Source: Apus apus
Lineage: Eukaryota; Chordata; Aves; Apodiformes; Apodidae
Direction of reading: 5' to 3'
DNA: 64,000 nt
Assembly: GCF_020740795.1 (NCBI RefSeq)
Contig: NC_067282.1
Location: forward strand, 149,034,858-149,098,857
The notes beneath the pieces are model-generated. The model saw nothing but the letters and a program-made list of their open reading frames with translations, was not told the origin of the DNA and searched no databases. Below, piece by piece: positions 13,549 to 26,310 of the stretch (its first letter is position 1; every line of letters begins with the position of its first letter). A program made the translations under genes and the position numbers.

Positions 13549-16500
13549 AGTTGGCGGCGTGTGCACAGTTCCTTAGTAAATAATGTTGCCAGTGTGGATT
13601 GCTTTAAGTGGCTCTGCTATCAAAGAGCTCTGTCTTAATTTGAAAATGCATTTAGGTGATTAAATAATGTCTTACAGCTAAATTCATTTGTCTTCTCTGA
13701 TTTTAGTGGTGTTCTAATTAAAGCTCCAAATACATAATTATATGAAGCAGAACAGTGAGCAACCTACCTTGTTATAAATTAATGCATGATGGAGAGGCAG
13801 GGAGAAAATAACTTCACATGCAGGAGCACATGGGAAGGCTATGGGTTTACAGATAGCAACTGGATACCACAGAACTTAAAACCACCAACTGTGCAATTTG
13901 GGAATACCTGCACCAAAGGGTTCAGGTCACAGAGGAGGGATGTCACCATCAAAGGAAATTTTGAAGGCACTGAGTGATGGTATGAGGAGAGGTGTACATA
14001 AATATTTGCAAGGGCTTAATACCCAGTGGAGAGAGGAATTACTTCTCCAGGAACAAGAGGATGAGCATGATAAAGTAGCCCTGTATATGTGATACAGAGC
14101 AGTGCTGCAAGGTGGTATGTAGAACTATGCTGCTCAGCTGAAACAGGCAACAGAAACAAGAGCTACACCTGGAAGACAGTGCTTGGCTGCCTCACCCTAG
14201 TGAGGCAGAGGGATTGCAAGAGAGGGCAATGGTTGCAACCTCCTGATCTCCCTATCACCTCTCACCAGAAAAACCACTCAGGAAAACCACTGCATGGGTA
14301 ACCTCAGCGACTCTCTTCATTCACCCTTCCAGGTTTTTTCCCACATAAACTGGGAATTCTTGTCCTGTACACAGATATTGACCTGAAATGCACTCATCTG
14401 TGAGTTGCATCGCAGCAGCCCAGTAGTAAAGAACTAAACACATGCTGGTGTTCAGGTGCAGTGAAAGGATAATGTGAAAGAGCATAGAAAATGCCTTTGA
14501 GTCTTACTTCCTACAGTGCATGTGGGGTTTTAAGGTCTTTCCAGCTGGAGATGGCAGAGGAGACTGAGCAGACAGCAGGAGAAAGGGAGAGAAGTCCATA
14601 CATCACAAATTGCATGAAATTAGAGGAGGATTCCCTTATTCCAAATATCTTTCCAAGAAGATATGGGCATGTCAGACTGTGATGTCAGACTGTTAATCTA
14701 CTCTCTCCAGAGAGAGCGATCTTTAAAAAGCAGTTCTGTAAAATAAGGATTACACAAATTAAATCCAGAAGGTTTACACTCTCTCAGTCTACTAATTCAA
14801 AGACCTTATAAATCTATGGGTGTTGATGGAGACACTTCTCACTCACACCCTATATAAATCATAGAAGAAGTGGAACGAAAGACCTTAGTGGAAAACCAAA
14901 TATTTCCTGTTATTACCAGCTGATACAGACTGGAAGCAAGAAGTATGGGACAACGGGGCACAGTGCCTTCCAGGGACTGCTTTGTACTTTCCACAAGCAG
15001 CAGCAGCAGCGTTCTCAGGCATTGTGTTAAGGCAGCTGTTGGGAGGACACGCAGGATCCTTCACGTGGTCCAAAGGCAGGAGATTGACATGAACGTTGTT
15101 GCTCACTCAATATGGTGACAAAAGCTCCTGCCTACAATAGTGATCCACTGATTTCTTAAGGAATTCTAGAAGGATGAGAAAAACACCAAAGACATTTGTA
15201 AGTTTTTCAAAATCTAGCTTCCCTTCCTTCCTTGTTCCTGAGCCATTCAGACATGCTGTTGTGTTTCTGCCTACTTGTATTCTTTTATCCAAGATCATTC
15301 TTTGTATCTTAGAGCCTTCCAGCTCCTAAAAAGAGGTTTCCTTTTTCCTCTCTTCCTCCCTCTCTTCATTCTAAGACCACCAGTTTGTGTCTTTCTTCAT
15401 TTTGGCTACAATATTTGAAAGGACAGGATTTAACTTGGGGCAGCATGGGCTTAGTGGGAAGGCTGTATCTGCTGAGCTCCATTTTAAGTTGCAGCTCAAG
15501 TTTAGCCTGGTGATGGGTGCATCACTTCTTCTCTTTTTGCTTCCAGGTAGAGTGTTACAATCTTCTGTGTCCCCTTGTTGAGCAGGCTTTCATGATGTAA
15601 GGTTGGAACACCTTGGCAGTGCTAGTTGGGGTGGTGGGATTTAATTATGGCCAAATGTACCAGAAACAATGGTGCTAGCAGAAAGCTTGGCCATGGGAAA
15701 TGTCAGCCTGGCATCAGTGCTCTGCCAAAACTTGGATCTGTTGCTGCTGGGATCAGGGTCCCCATATACTCAGAAGCTAGCCCTACTCCCATCCATTTCT
15801 CTTCAGCTTCTGCTCCTCATTCCAGCTAATTCAATCCCGATTGCAGTCAGCATGGCAACCCATTAGTGCCCAGGAAGACCTAGCTCAGATATCAGCAAGT
15901 ATTAAACCTTTTCCACTGGCCATGTTTTACTGGGAGGAGAAAGGGGAGGAGGGTGAGAGGATGAGAGTGCCGGGATGCTTCCCACCATCATAAATACCAT
16001 TCAGTGCATCACAGCACAGGTTTGACTTTATTTCATTCTTTTTCATAAAGCACAAAAGTATGAGATCACAGTTATTTGTATGAAGGGCTGGTCTGAGAGG
16101 TGGACTTTGCTGTTAGCAATATCAGCACTCAGCTTCCTCCTACTTTTATCTCACTCACCAGTGAATTCATCTAGTAGGGAAGTCTGTAAGAAAAATAAAT
16201 TCAGGCTCAGTTCTTCTGCTGTTATAAGCTGATATAATTCATAGCAGTTAACATCAATAAAGGTCAACCTTTTATGCTGAATTTTTAATGCTTGCTCTGA
16301 TTTTTTTTTCTCTGTTTTTTTTTCTTTCCTTTTTTTTTCCTAAGGCCACCCTTCAAAATGCTAAAATCGTATTCTTTGTCCTTCAGTCGCAGAGTGTCAA
16401 TGCCTCCTACCCTCTTTGAATCACACTTCAGACTCTCTCAGCTTCAGGACATGAAGGTCAGGCTTTTTGTATCCACTTTGAATGCCCCCACAGCCTGATC

Positions 16501-17944
16501 CTTCTGCCTACCTGCCCTTATAAAGCCTGCACTGTCAGAGGGTGCCTGAGTTCCCACCCTCTATGAATAGGACCAAGCAGGAGAGCTGACTGCCCTTTAC
16601 TCATTGGGAACCTCCAAATGAGCAATGAATCGAGGCAAAATAGCCAACCAAACCAAATAGCAAACCCAACAAATCACCACAAAAACTCTGCATGATTTCT
16701 GGAAGGGTTTGTTATGGTCTGTGATTCTGAAACTATTTCTAGCATGAAATACCCTTAAAAAGCAAACAAGTGACAAAATTTTCCTGAGAGAGTTCAATGC
16801 AGTGAAAACTAGTCTCGGTAACGTGTGGTGGAAATAGCAATGAGCTACCCATTTTTAGAAGATTTTATCTTTTTCTTCCTGAAAGTCAAAATAAAACACA
16901 GATGATAAGATCTCATGCAAACCAATACCAGGAGACAAGCTTTAGAAACCACACCAGAAAGAGCCGCAGATCTCCCAGCACAGATTCTCCATGCTTCCCA
17001 CTGCCTCAAGAGGGACACTGGGCTGTGATCAGAGAACAGAGCTGGGCAATAGACCCCAGAGCCCTGGAGAACAGAGGGCCAGGATATCCACAGGATGCCA
17101 CAGAAGCTCACCTTCTTAAAGCTTCATCTACCCCTGCTCTCTGGGCTGAAATCTAAGGCTCTGGTGTTGCTGGCTGAGTGTGCCATGGCTCCTGGCTGGG
17201 CCAAAGGCCTGACTTTCCTTTACCTGGAAATTAGGAGTTAGGAATGGAACATGAGAAAGAAGGAAGAACCTACTCCAGGCCTGGTCTTAGCCTGATATGG
17301 ACCTTAGGCTGGTATCCATACCACTGGACTAGTATCCACACCTTACAGATGAAGGACATGCATAGATTTAGAGCAATGGAGGATTTGTTAAAAGCTTTTC
17401 TGAATGAGTCAGATCAGATCTGTTCTCTTTTCCATTCTGTCTGCTTCTTACAAAGGGTCTGGCCATGTTAACTGCCAGTGCTTTTTTTCCTCCCCCTGTT
17501 ACTACATCATTTAACAGGCATGAAGAAAAATGTCATTTTGTTGCCCTTTAGACACTAGCCAGAAGTGACAATAAATTTAATGCAGAGTTTCAGGATAAAG
17601 CAAAAACTATTTCTGAAGAATGACAGTATGTGCAAAGCATAAAGCTTGAAGCTTAGCAGCTAAATTCTGAACCTATGCGATATTATGCTGCCCTATGTCA
17701 TTAACAAGCTGCCAAAATGACAGCAAACTGGATTATCTCCTTCATAATGTAGTCTGTTCAGCACAAAATAAATGACTGCTGACTTTTAACAATGCACAGC
17801 ACCAGTACAGTGAAACTGTGTTGTGACCAGAGGCAATTCTACATAGAATTACCTTGGGAAATGAAGCTGCAATTAATCTTTTCTAGCTACACATGTTACC
17901 CCAGGTTCTTCTTATCAAAATCATCTAATTAAACACTGCATTAT
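13549..17944. other. Intergenic, no gene recognised
   Basis: The first ~200 bases continue the AT-rich, homeodomain-motif-dense texture beside the palindrome (TAATTAAAG, GATTAAATAATG). The remainder is ordinary, including repeat-poor, AT-rich sequence at 17.55-17.94 kb. Confidence 0.7.
16301..16340. repeat. Polypyrimidine tract
   Basis: T-rich with scattered C and a single G (TC-TG-T9-C-TTT-CC-T9-CC). It is followed by TAAGG. It resembles a splice acceptor context, but no plausible exon follows. Confidence 0.85.
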
Positions 17945-18015
17945 TTTCAGTTTCATGCCAGCCTAACTCCCTCGATGTCACTGGGGTAATACCACTATTG
18001 ACTTGGAGAAACACA
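17945..18015. repeat. Possible old amniote repeat relic (same type)
   Basis: The text CCTAACTCCCTCGATGTCAC and TGGGGTAATACCACTATTGA recalls the 'AACTCCATTGAAGTCAATGG', 'GGTTACACCAGTG' stretch of the same repeat. It is short, with moderate divergence. Confidence 0.4.
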
Positions 18016-18416
18016 GGAGGTAAGCAAGGCATGTTCCCGGCCCAACCACCTACATCACCATGGTTTCTCCTACTCCAGGGATGTCTCAAATACACTTTCT
18101 GGCCACCATCTTCCAAGAGAAATATGAAGTTTAATTCTGGTGCTCTCAGACTGCAACCCCAGAAGCTTACACTGTCAACCAAACCAGCAAAAGTGTTTGT
18201 GCCAGAGGGGAATGATGACAGATCTTTAAACAGCCACTGCCTGGTGTTTTACAAAGCCTCTGTTTTACACTGAGTCATAAAGAAACTGTGCAGAGATTTG
18301 GTCTTCTAGCTGATAGAGAAACTGATGGAAATCCAGCTGGGTTTTTCTAGGGCTTTGCAGAGCACGACTCCTCAAACCTTCAAGTTGAAAGATTTAAGAG
18401 GCTGTTTGTGCAAGTC

Positions 18417-18630
18417 TAAGTGTAGCATCCTGCCTTTGTCTCTCCTGAATTTCATCCTACATTCTCCAGTCTGTTTTCTAAGCTGATGATATAAATTCCA
18501 CTCCTCACCCTGATGCACTGCAGGTCTCCCAGCTTTGTGTCATCCAGAGATCAACCAAACACCATCTCTACCCATGCTCACCATCACTGCTGAAGACTCT
18601 GAGAAGTGTTGGAGCCAGAGCAACCACAGC
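18417..18630 (-). mobile_element. CR1-type LINE relic (ORF2 fragment)
   Basis: Plus-strand phrases in the right order match antisense CR1: 'TGCCTTTGTCTCTCCTGAAT' with TTCATCCTAC, 'CTCCCAGCTTTGTGTCATCC', and ATCACTGCTGAAGACTCTG with TGTTGGAGCCAGAG. These correspond to the CR1 reverse-transcriptase stretch whose antisense reads '...CCCAGCTTGGTATCATCTGC...'. Many small indels show great age. Boundaries are approximate. Confidence 0.6.
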
Positions 18631-21600
18631 TCTCTCCCCTTCAGGACATGCCTCCATCTAGGCAATGAGCTGCAGATGATGGTGACATCAATGTGCCCCT
18701 TCAAAGCCATGTTTCCCTAGGTAGTGTGAGGTGGCACCAGAAATGGTGCAGATCCTCAGCAGCCCTAAAGGAAGGTCCCAGCTACATGTGTTGGCTGGAC
18801 CTTGGCAAGTCCCTCAGTAGGCACCTGCAGGGCTGACCTGGGTGTGCAAAGCAGTGTGGAGCAGAAGAATGGGCAGCATTGTACCTCAGATAGCAACTCT
18901 ACCTTGTTTTGGGCCCATCTCTGTTCTCTGGGAAGCCTCAAAGAGGTTAAGAGACCTACTCTTCTCCCCATGGGAACAGGCACAGTAAACAGCTTCTTCA
19001 AAGACAACAACCAACTGTGGTTGGTTTACCTTTCCAGGAGAATGAAGGCAGTGTTTTTGTACCCTGCTTGGGTGGGTAATGCCAGGCAGGTCCAGGCAAG
19101 TGTGTTGTGTTGCATGTTCACCTGCCTTCCTGGCCCTTCCATGGAGCCCAAGCTCACAAGCACGCTGGCTGCCTGTCACAGCCTCAGCTGCGTCACGGCT
19201 GCCTCCAGATCCGGGAGGCACAGGCTGCTGCCCTCCAAGCATGTGGCCCCAGCAGCCCAGCCCCTTTGGCAAGGCGGGTGTTTTGCTAATTTTCTTCGTG
19301 CACGTACACATCTCCCCACAGGCACTCGGCTTGTTCGTCTGCATCCAGACTGCCAACACCTCGGAGGAGTCACGAGGGAGCAGCTGCCCACCTCACTGCC
19401 AATTGCCTCATCAGTGCTGTCTATGTATGACCTCCAACTAAGAATTTATGGTGCAGAAAAGTTGATGCAATCTGAGAGGGGATACAGACACCCAGGGTCA
19501 GCCAGAGGTGTTCTTCCTACCACTGTCTCTGTTTTAGAAGAAACAGCCAACTACAGAAGAAAAGACCCCAGATCCCAGCCCTTTATCTCTTTGATTGGAA
19601 TCTGGAATAAAAACCCCAAAGAAACTCTTGGATGATCCAGATTAAGGCCTCTGATATGCTTATTTAAATTATAAATCCTGGAGGATTAGAGGTGATGTGT
19701 GAATGGGGCCTGGGGCAACAGGGTTTTGTCTGTGCTGGTGGCACTAAATAAAACACAGAAGCCCAGATTTTCAAAAGCAGTTTGGTGTTTTATTAGGAGT
19801 TAATAGTAGATCCCCATGAGTAGTGGGATCTGTGGCATCTTTCTGGGTGGCAATGAAAATAGTGGGTTTTTTTTCAAAAGGACTCTGTGCTCTGCCCCTA
19901 TTAAAGGTATTTCTGCTCTGTTAAAAGTCCACCAAGATATCACCAGAGAATGTCACAATACAATGCACTGAATTTAGAGGTGAACACGCAGTGTTCATCT
20001 TCATAAATACACTATTGATGTCTTGCAGCACTCCTTCATGCTTGGGATGGGTCCTCCATGCTGCTGCATTCAGTGGGAAATTGTAGCTAAAATGGGGGTG
20101 ATTTGGCTGAAAAACATGCTGTGGCTCCCCTGGTTTTCTATAGATACAGTACTGTTCACATGCATGTGCTTCATTTTTCAGCAGAGAAACGTTCCTGTTA
20201 CAGAGCTGCTGAGCCAGCACCTGAATTAATGGAAATTCCTTTCAGCTTTTCAGCTCTTTACAAAGCTTCATTCACACCAATGACTGAGAAGATATTTTTT
20301 ACTTTGGCACATCTGTCCTTGATCTATTGAGCATCTTCCTTCCAACAAGCAGTCACCAAATGGGCATGTGTGCGTGCAGGAGAGTTTTGCCTAAGTAGTT
20401 GCCATGCTGCCTTGATGTCATTAGCAGAAAAAAAGTTTTATTGCTGCTGCTCAGAAATCTGAAGAGCTTAATGACATATGCAAAGCCCAGCAAGACTGCA
20501 GTCTGGGATCCTGATTCAGTTCTGGGCTACTAAAAATGTTATTAATGCATATTTCACATCCAAGCAATTGTCCATCTCTTTTTCCCTGCTTACCTCCCAG
20601 AAGTCACCAAAGAAATGTATGCTGTCCATGGAAGTAGAACCTACATCTTTTTAATGGCTGGTGCTGGTTTGATGACAGACAGTTGGGATAATTCCTAGAG
20701 ACTGCATTACACTTGAAAAGCACAAAGGTTGATCTTTTGGAGTCTGATCTATGGAGTTGAGGTGCTCTGCTAAAAGGCCAAGAAACTTGTATATCTCCTG
20801 TAAACCCGGTAGCAAGGAGAGATCTGCATCACATACACATACACACACAGAAACTGGTTGGTGTTAGTAGCAGAGCATTGCCTGGTCAGCACAGCGCCAG
20901 AAATAGCCACACCACTTTAAAATGACGGTGATTGAAGAAGCTGTGCTGGGGAAAGTATCCTCTAGAGGCTTGCTGTTGAGGGTTTAAATGTATATTAATT
21001 CCATTTTTGGTACCAGGAGGCTGCCAAATTGCATAATGGGGCATACTGAAGAGTTTCTGAAAGAGAAGTGAGTCGAAGTTGGTTATTTTCAGTGCAGCCA
21101 GGATTGTGTTTTCTGACACTTGTTGGGGGAGGATGTTGATTTACCCAGCATAATTGTGCTACAGGAATCACAGCCAGGATCTGGAGCAAACGTCTCAATT
21201 GCAACATCCTGGCAAGAAGCTTGTTCTAACAAGTAACTATTTTGAGAAGAGGAAGAAAAAAGAACAAACGTTGGCAAGAAGAGCTGCAAGGGCTGTACTT
21301 CATGCAGATGCTCCCTTCTGCTCCCTGGGCCCTGTGGATCTGGCTGTGCTGTCCAGGCTCTGCTCTGCCAGAACAACCTCCCTGTCCATCTCTGAGACAT
21401 TCCTGAACACCCACAGTCTTTCCTGACTCTGCTCTACCTCCCCACCCTCCTTGAGCCATGGTTTCCTTCCAGCTACTGGCACTCCTATGCTCTGCTCCAC
21501 ACAGGATAGCTGCATGCAGCTCTCCTTCCCCAGCTGCAGTTTTCCCTGTATTGTTTATCTCCTAGTGCCTCAGTGCCCAGGTATTGCACCATGTGCCTCA

Positions 21601-22031
21601 GGTGACACAACCTGCCTGTCACCAAAAGATCTGAAATATTTTTGTAGGGCTTAACTTACCGGTGCCCAGCATCTCATTTGGTCATTTACATCTGGGCAAA
21701 GGAAACAAGAGGTGGCTGTGGTACACGACCAAATGTGAGTAGCTATAAATTGACAAGGGCCATTTGTCACCTTTATTAATCCCCTGAGTCACATTGCTTC
21801 CAGATATTTCCTGTGTCTCCCCTTTTTTTATTTCTTCACAAATAAAGACTGTAGACTGTGGTTTGCTCCTGCGCACATCAGGCTTAGACTCAAGCCTCTG
21901 ACAAGGAGAATTACATCACACTTGCCCCAGCACAGAGTGGAAACTGTGTCCTAGGTTTTGTACCATTCTGCAGTTATAATGAAATGTATGTTGGCGCGGA
22001 AGTACTAAACAGCATCAGAACTAATCCGGTA
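18631..22031. other. Intergenic, no gene recognised
   Basis: It includes a relatively GC-rich part (about 19.0-19.4 kb) in which long open frames arise on both strands. None shows a domain, and the longest lacks an ATG at its 5' end. 20.8-21.5 kb likewise has overlapping frames on both strands. Confidence 0.65.
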
Positions 22032-23055
22032 TGTCGCAGTTTGGGACAACACGACAACAAAAGGAACAGCCCCATGGCCTCTCACTCAGCTCACACACAC
22101 ACACACACACTGGGATGAGGAGGACAAAGCTCATGGGTCGAGACAAAGGACAAAGAGGGTTCTTCACCGATTAAGGTCCCGGGCAAAACAGACTCAACTT
22201 GGGGAAAAAAAAATAATTTAATTTCACACTAATCAAACACACACAGGACACAGACAACACAAAGAGCAGGGCTTGCATATGTCACCCCTCCCCTACCTTC
22301 TTCCTGGGCCCAAATCACTTTGTTCCTGGTTTCTCTCCCTCCTTCCCCCCAGCAGCACAGGGGGACAGGGGATGGGGTTTAGAGTCAGTTCACAGGCTGG
22401 TGGTTCCTGCTGCTCCTTCCTCCTCAGGAAGGATTCCTTACAGTCCTTCCCTGCTTTCCCACGGGGTCCCTCCCATGGGAGAGAGTTCTCCATGAACCTC
22501 TCCTTCATGAGTCCTTCCCAGGAGGTCCAGAGCTGCTCCAACCTGGGCTTCCCACAGAGTCACGGGCTGCTTCGGGAACAGTTGTCTCCCTTGGCGCCGG
22601 GGTCTTCCAAAGCTGCACAATCAGAGTCCACAGACAGCAAATCGTCTGGCCACAAAATCCAAGTCCACTGGCCAAGTTCATCCCTCCCAGCACCATCAGG
22701 GAATGCTCTACCACATTCCTCCATGAGTGCAGGGGGACAGCTGCCATCTCGACATGGGTTGCAGGGAAACTTCTGCTTGGGCACCTTCTTCCCCTTCTTC
22801 CTCACCAACCACCAGCTCCGCTTTCTTCCCCCAACACCTTTCTCCTCCTCCAGCACAGCTCTTCTCCCTCCAAGCCCTTCTCTGCTCAGGTGTTACATCG
22901 GTTCTTTCGTATGTTAATTGCAGAGACGCATCTGTTGTCCCTCTAATGGCTCCTTTGCTGGGTTTGGAGCGGGAGGAGCTTCTCATCTTCTTACCAGAGA
23001 CACCCCTGGGCCCTTCCCCCGCTACCAAAAAAACTCACCAAACCAAACCAGCACA
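22032..23055 (-). mobile_element. Endogenous retrovirus solo LTR, ~1.02 kb, minus orientation
   Basis: On the minus strand the element begins TGTGCTGGTTTGG and ends CCCAAACTGCGACA, the TG...CA ends of a retroviral LTR. The opening and the 3' segment around CTTTGTCTCGACCCATGAGC are familiar from abundant songbird LTRs. An ATTAAA hexamer (22,217-22,222) followed by a T-rich stretch fits the R/U5 boundary. No gag, pol or env sequence and no second LTR flank it, so it is a solo LTR left by recombination. Flanking pentamers CGGTA and TGATA differ only by two transitions and may be a decayed 5-bp target duplication. Several open frames inside it (up to 214 aa) are not genes. The family assignment (ERVL versus ERVK-like) is open. 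Confidence 0.85.
22092..22110. repeat. (CA)n microsatellite inside the solo LTR
   Basis: Nine and a half CA units within the LTR's 3' part (GT on the LTR sense strand). Related LTRs often carry a GT tract here, so it probably grew from the element itself. Confidence 0.9.
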
Positions 23056-25049
23056 TGATATTAACAGACTCTTGAAGACTGACTATGGAAACACAGCACC
23101 TATTATCTTGAATATTTCAGAAAGACTGGATTCTAGGTTCAGGGCTGGCTTCTTTTTCTTTTTTTCTCCTCTTTTTTCTTTCTTTGTTCACTTACTCACA
23201 TAATGCTATCTAACAACAAAGGAAATGCTTGCTAACATTATCCTGACTGCAGTCTCTGCAGCTGAGGCACAGCAGATGTCAGGCAGTGCAAAGTGCAGTA
23301 GCCTGTAAGTGTGAGAGCCATCCAGACCTTTGACATCAGCCTGAGGTTTGTTAAATCACCTACTTAGATGCATGGCAAAATGTTTCACAATAAAATAGCT
23401 CTCAGTTGCTTTCCACTGGCAGTTGATGGTAAAATAATTAGTGTTTGTGGCTTTTATAAGGAATACTTTTAAAATGTGAACAGGTGGGATTTGGTTAGCA
23501 CTGGTGCAAAACTGAACCTTTCTACCAAATATTGTAGTATGGCCTTAAATTTAAATTGAGGTCTTTACTAATTAGCATTTGCTTTGAGATCTCTGGACTG
23601 CAGAGTACAAATGTGAAGACAGAGAAAATCAAGATAATTGTTCTCCCCCCTGTATAATGGGCTTCAGACTAAGCAAGCCAGGCACACATTGAATTCCACT
23701 GACCCGGAGCCCTTATCTATCTCCAACAATACAGCACAGCTCTGACTAAGAATGGTTTCTAAAACTCAGGCATCGAGTACTTGGTGAGACAATGCTGAAG
23801 GGGGTGCCAGGACGTGCCTCAGCATCGCTGAGTCACAGGAAGGGATGGCAGAGCGTTACTGACTCGGTTTTGTACTCCTGTGGTTACATTGACCTGTTTA
23901 AGTGATATTCTTCTTTTCCTCAGACACAAGTGACCACTTGCCAGCTACTGACCATAGGGAGAAAAACATGTCAAAGCAGGAACCCAAAAGGTGAAGAGAA
24001 TATTTTGGCTCCATGCTGCATATCATTTGAAAAAAGAGGCTTAGGGAACTTGGCTGAAAAAAAGCTCACAACGTACACTCCAGGACTCAAAGGTATAAGA
24101 TGGAACTAAGCTAAGACGGTGTCTCACAGCTAGAAAGGTTCTTTTTCCTCACCAAAAGGATCTAATAGGCCTTTACAGGTTTGCAGGCAATAGAGAACAA
24201 CTTTATAGGACTGGCAGTTTTCAGGTAAAATATTTCTGTGCATTCTCTGGAAATTCAGTGTGATACAGATGTCATGTCTGGCTATTGCTCTGCTTTTCTC
24301 TCTGCCCTGTCTTGTGTTAAACACTAACACTGGCTATCAGATTCACAGCACCAGGCAGCATCCCCCAGTGATTCACTCAGCTGTTCAGCCCAGAAATCAC
24401 CTCTTGTCCCTCTAGGAGTAGAGCTGCCGGGTGACCCTGTGGTTTTACTGCTCTCTTTGCAGGGACCGAGGAGTTTTTTTGCCTAAGGGGAAGGTTTGGG
24501 AAAATAAATCTCAGGCAGATACATCGTTACATTCATATGCTCTGTGTGCAATGAGGTGAGAGATGCCCTTATGCACCGTGGTGCTGTGTGCAGCCTTTGC
24601 CAAGAAGTTGCCTCATTTTCTTCTCTCCTTGCCCCTTCTCCAAACCCTCCATGCTGGTAGCCCTTCTTCTGCTCCTCAGAGCTGTAGAGGCTACTTCTGC
24701 CCAGTGCCCATCCCAGCACAACCCAAACTCTGGCCCAAAGGGCTGTGACATGCTTGGCTCTAGTCCCACCTGCACCCCATTCAGCCCCATGCAACACTGT
24801 TGATGCAGCAGGGTCACTCTTTAAACAGGACAACCCTCGGGACCGGGTTTACATTGAGTCTCTTACATGTGCTTGACCTCATATTTTCCTGATTCCTGAA
24901 TTCTCCCATCAGGTCAAACTTTCAAGGCATTTAATACTTGCACCAGTGTGACCTTGTATAAATCAAGTGCCTTTTCCTTCCCGAAAGATGTCCAGAGTTC
25001 AATTAGGGAACACTCAGAGATGAAGACTTCATTTTTTCCTGGGCAGTTT
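23056..25049. other. Intergenic, no gene recognised
   Basis: After the pyrimidine tract, 23.35-23.64 kb is AT-rich and repeat-poor with homeodomain-type sites (AATAATTAGTG, TACTAATTAGC). 24.55-24.80 kb has overlapping short frames on both strands with no recognisable product. Confidence 0.7.
23150..23190. repeat. Polypyrimidine tract beside the solo LTR
   Basis: A C/T-only stretch (TTCTTTTTCTTTTTTTCTCC and following), starting about 100 bases beyond the LTR's right end. It is outside the LTR as defined here. Confidence 0.8.
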
Positions 25050-25200
25050 GCTTTAGTGCTTAATTACTTTGACTGTTAAAACTTCCACCCTTAATTTTTT
25101 GGTTGAACTTGTCTGGCATTGATTTCCAAGCACCCATTTTTTTTGTGCCTTCAGTTGACTTAATACCTAGTGTTTTCTCTAGTCACCTCTTTGAACTTCC
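25050..25200 (-). mobile_element. CR1-type LINE relic (short)
   Basis: The plus-strand text TTAATTACTTTGACTGTTAA, followed by a GGTTGAACTTGTCTGGCATTG block and TTTCCAAGC, follows the antisense of a well-known CR1 segment ('TTAATTACCCTCACTGTTAA', then 'TTGAATTTGTCTAGC'). The match fades after about 25,200. The element is old and truncated at both ends. Confidence 0.6.
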
Positions 25201-26184
25201 TGTTGGTGGATTGAAGTCAAACACCCGAAGTGGTCTGCCCATCGGGCGCGTTTTCCAGTTGCAGTGTCATTCTTTTTCCTGCATGAATTTTGAAATTTTT
25301 TATCTCCTCTTGAAGGCAGACACACTGCCACTCAGTACAGTAATGCCATGACAAGAGGAAGACACAGGCAGATGAAGCATTTCTGACTTTGTGATAAAGC
25401 TGAAGCAACTAACGCAACCTGTAGTTCCTTTGTGACATTGGCTGTAGGTCTCAGCCTCACCCTAAGCTTTCTCAAGGAAACCAGAACAGGGTAAGGTGTT
25501 GACTTAGCTATTTATGTGAAAGCCCCTGAAGTCCTGGTCCCTAAGGATCCTATTTTTGGGCTCACATTTGGCCCTTCAGACAGAGCAGTTGTAACATCCA
25601 AGGGAAGGATATGGACCTGAGGTAGTAATTGTATACTCCTCGTGCAAGGAGTACACATAGTAATTACTTGCTCCTGAACTGTACAATGCTTGGTAATTAT
25701 ATACAGCTGACCCAAAAATATCATTTGACACGTGTGCTGGTTTTTAAGGCAAAAATAATGGTGAATTGACTTTGTGATTATACAGTCCTTACCACATACA
25801 TTTTCTGCCAGTATTTGATACTCACTATGTCATTAAATGGTCAGCAACCTCTTTAGAGGCAAAGACTGCTTGGAAAATAGTTCTATGCAAAATGGAGTAT
25901 TCTTTAAAAACCATTAACATTTTTCACCGCAGGATTTTTCCTAAGGGAAAATGTATATACAAGTCTTGTGATTTGACTTCACTCTATATTCTTGTGGAGA
26001 TGTGGTGTGTTCCTGTTGTTCTGAGAAAGCATAATGATGCTCCTCTCAGACTCCTTCTCTTGGCTTTGATAAATGCTTCTCTCCACCCATTTTCTTCTCT
26101 AAGTCTTTCCCTCCCAAGCCAGAAATAATAATCGAAAGCTGATTGTAATTTTAAGCCAACAATATCCCTGCTCCTCATGAAGCC
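25201..26184. other. Intergenic, nothing recognised
   Basis: Ordinary AT-rich sequence, with no exon or repeat I can name. Confidence 0.7.
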
Positions 26185-26310
26185 AATTGTTGTGGCAAAG
26201 TTCCCATTGACTTCAATAGTCTAAGTTCTGTTTTAAGGATCCTTGCCATGTGGATCGAGTAACTCCATTGAAGTCAACAGGGTCGCACGGAAAATACCTG
26301 GGTACAATAG
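26185..26310. repeat. Old amniote interspersed repeat relic (same type)
   Basis: It contains GGCAAAGTTCCCATTGACTT followed by CAATAG and, 60 bases on, GAGTAACTCCATTGAAGTCA followed by ACAGGG. Both are recognisable versions of the palindromic core of this repeat, in the expected spacing class. Confidence 0.5.

Noticed and set aside
16301..16343. Polypyrimidine tract followed by AAG as a plus-strand splice acceptor
   Set aside because: The following sequence shows no conserved reading frame and no partner donor or branch context can be argued. It is treated as simple sequence.
18802..19635. 277-codon open frame on the plus strand, the longest in the intergenic flank
   Set aside because: It begins at TTG, not ATG; the first in-frame ATG is ~56 codons in. 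It sits in a GC-richer stretch where the opposite strand is also open. No domain, low-complexity bias, no splice or polyA context.
22273..22917. 214-codon Ser/Pro-rich frame
   Set aside because: It lies wholly inside the solo LTR, antisense to it. LTRs do not encode protein here, and the composition follows the pyrimidine-rich strand.
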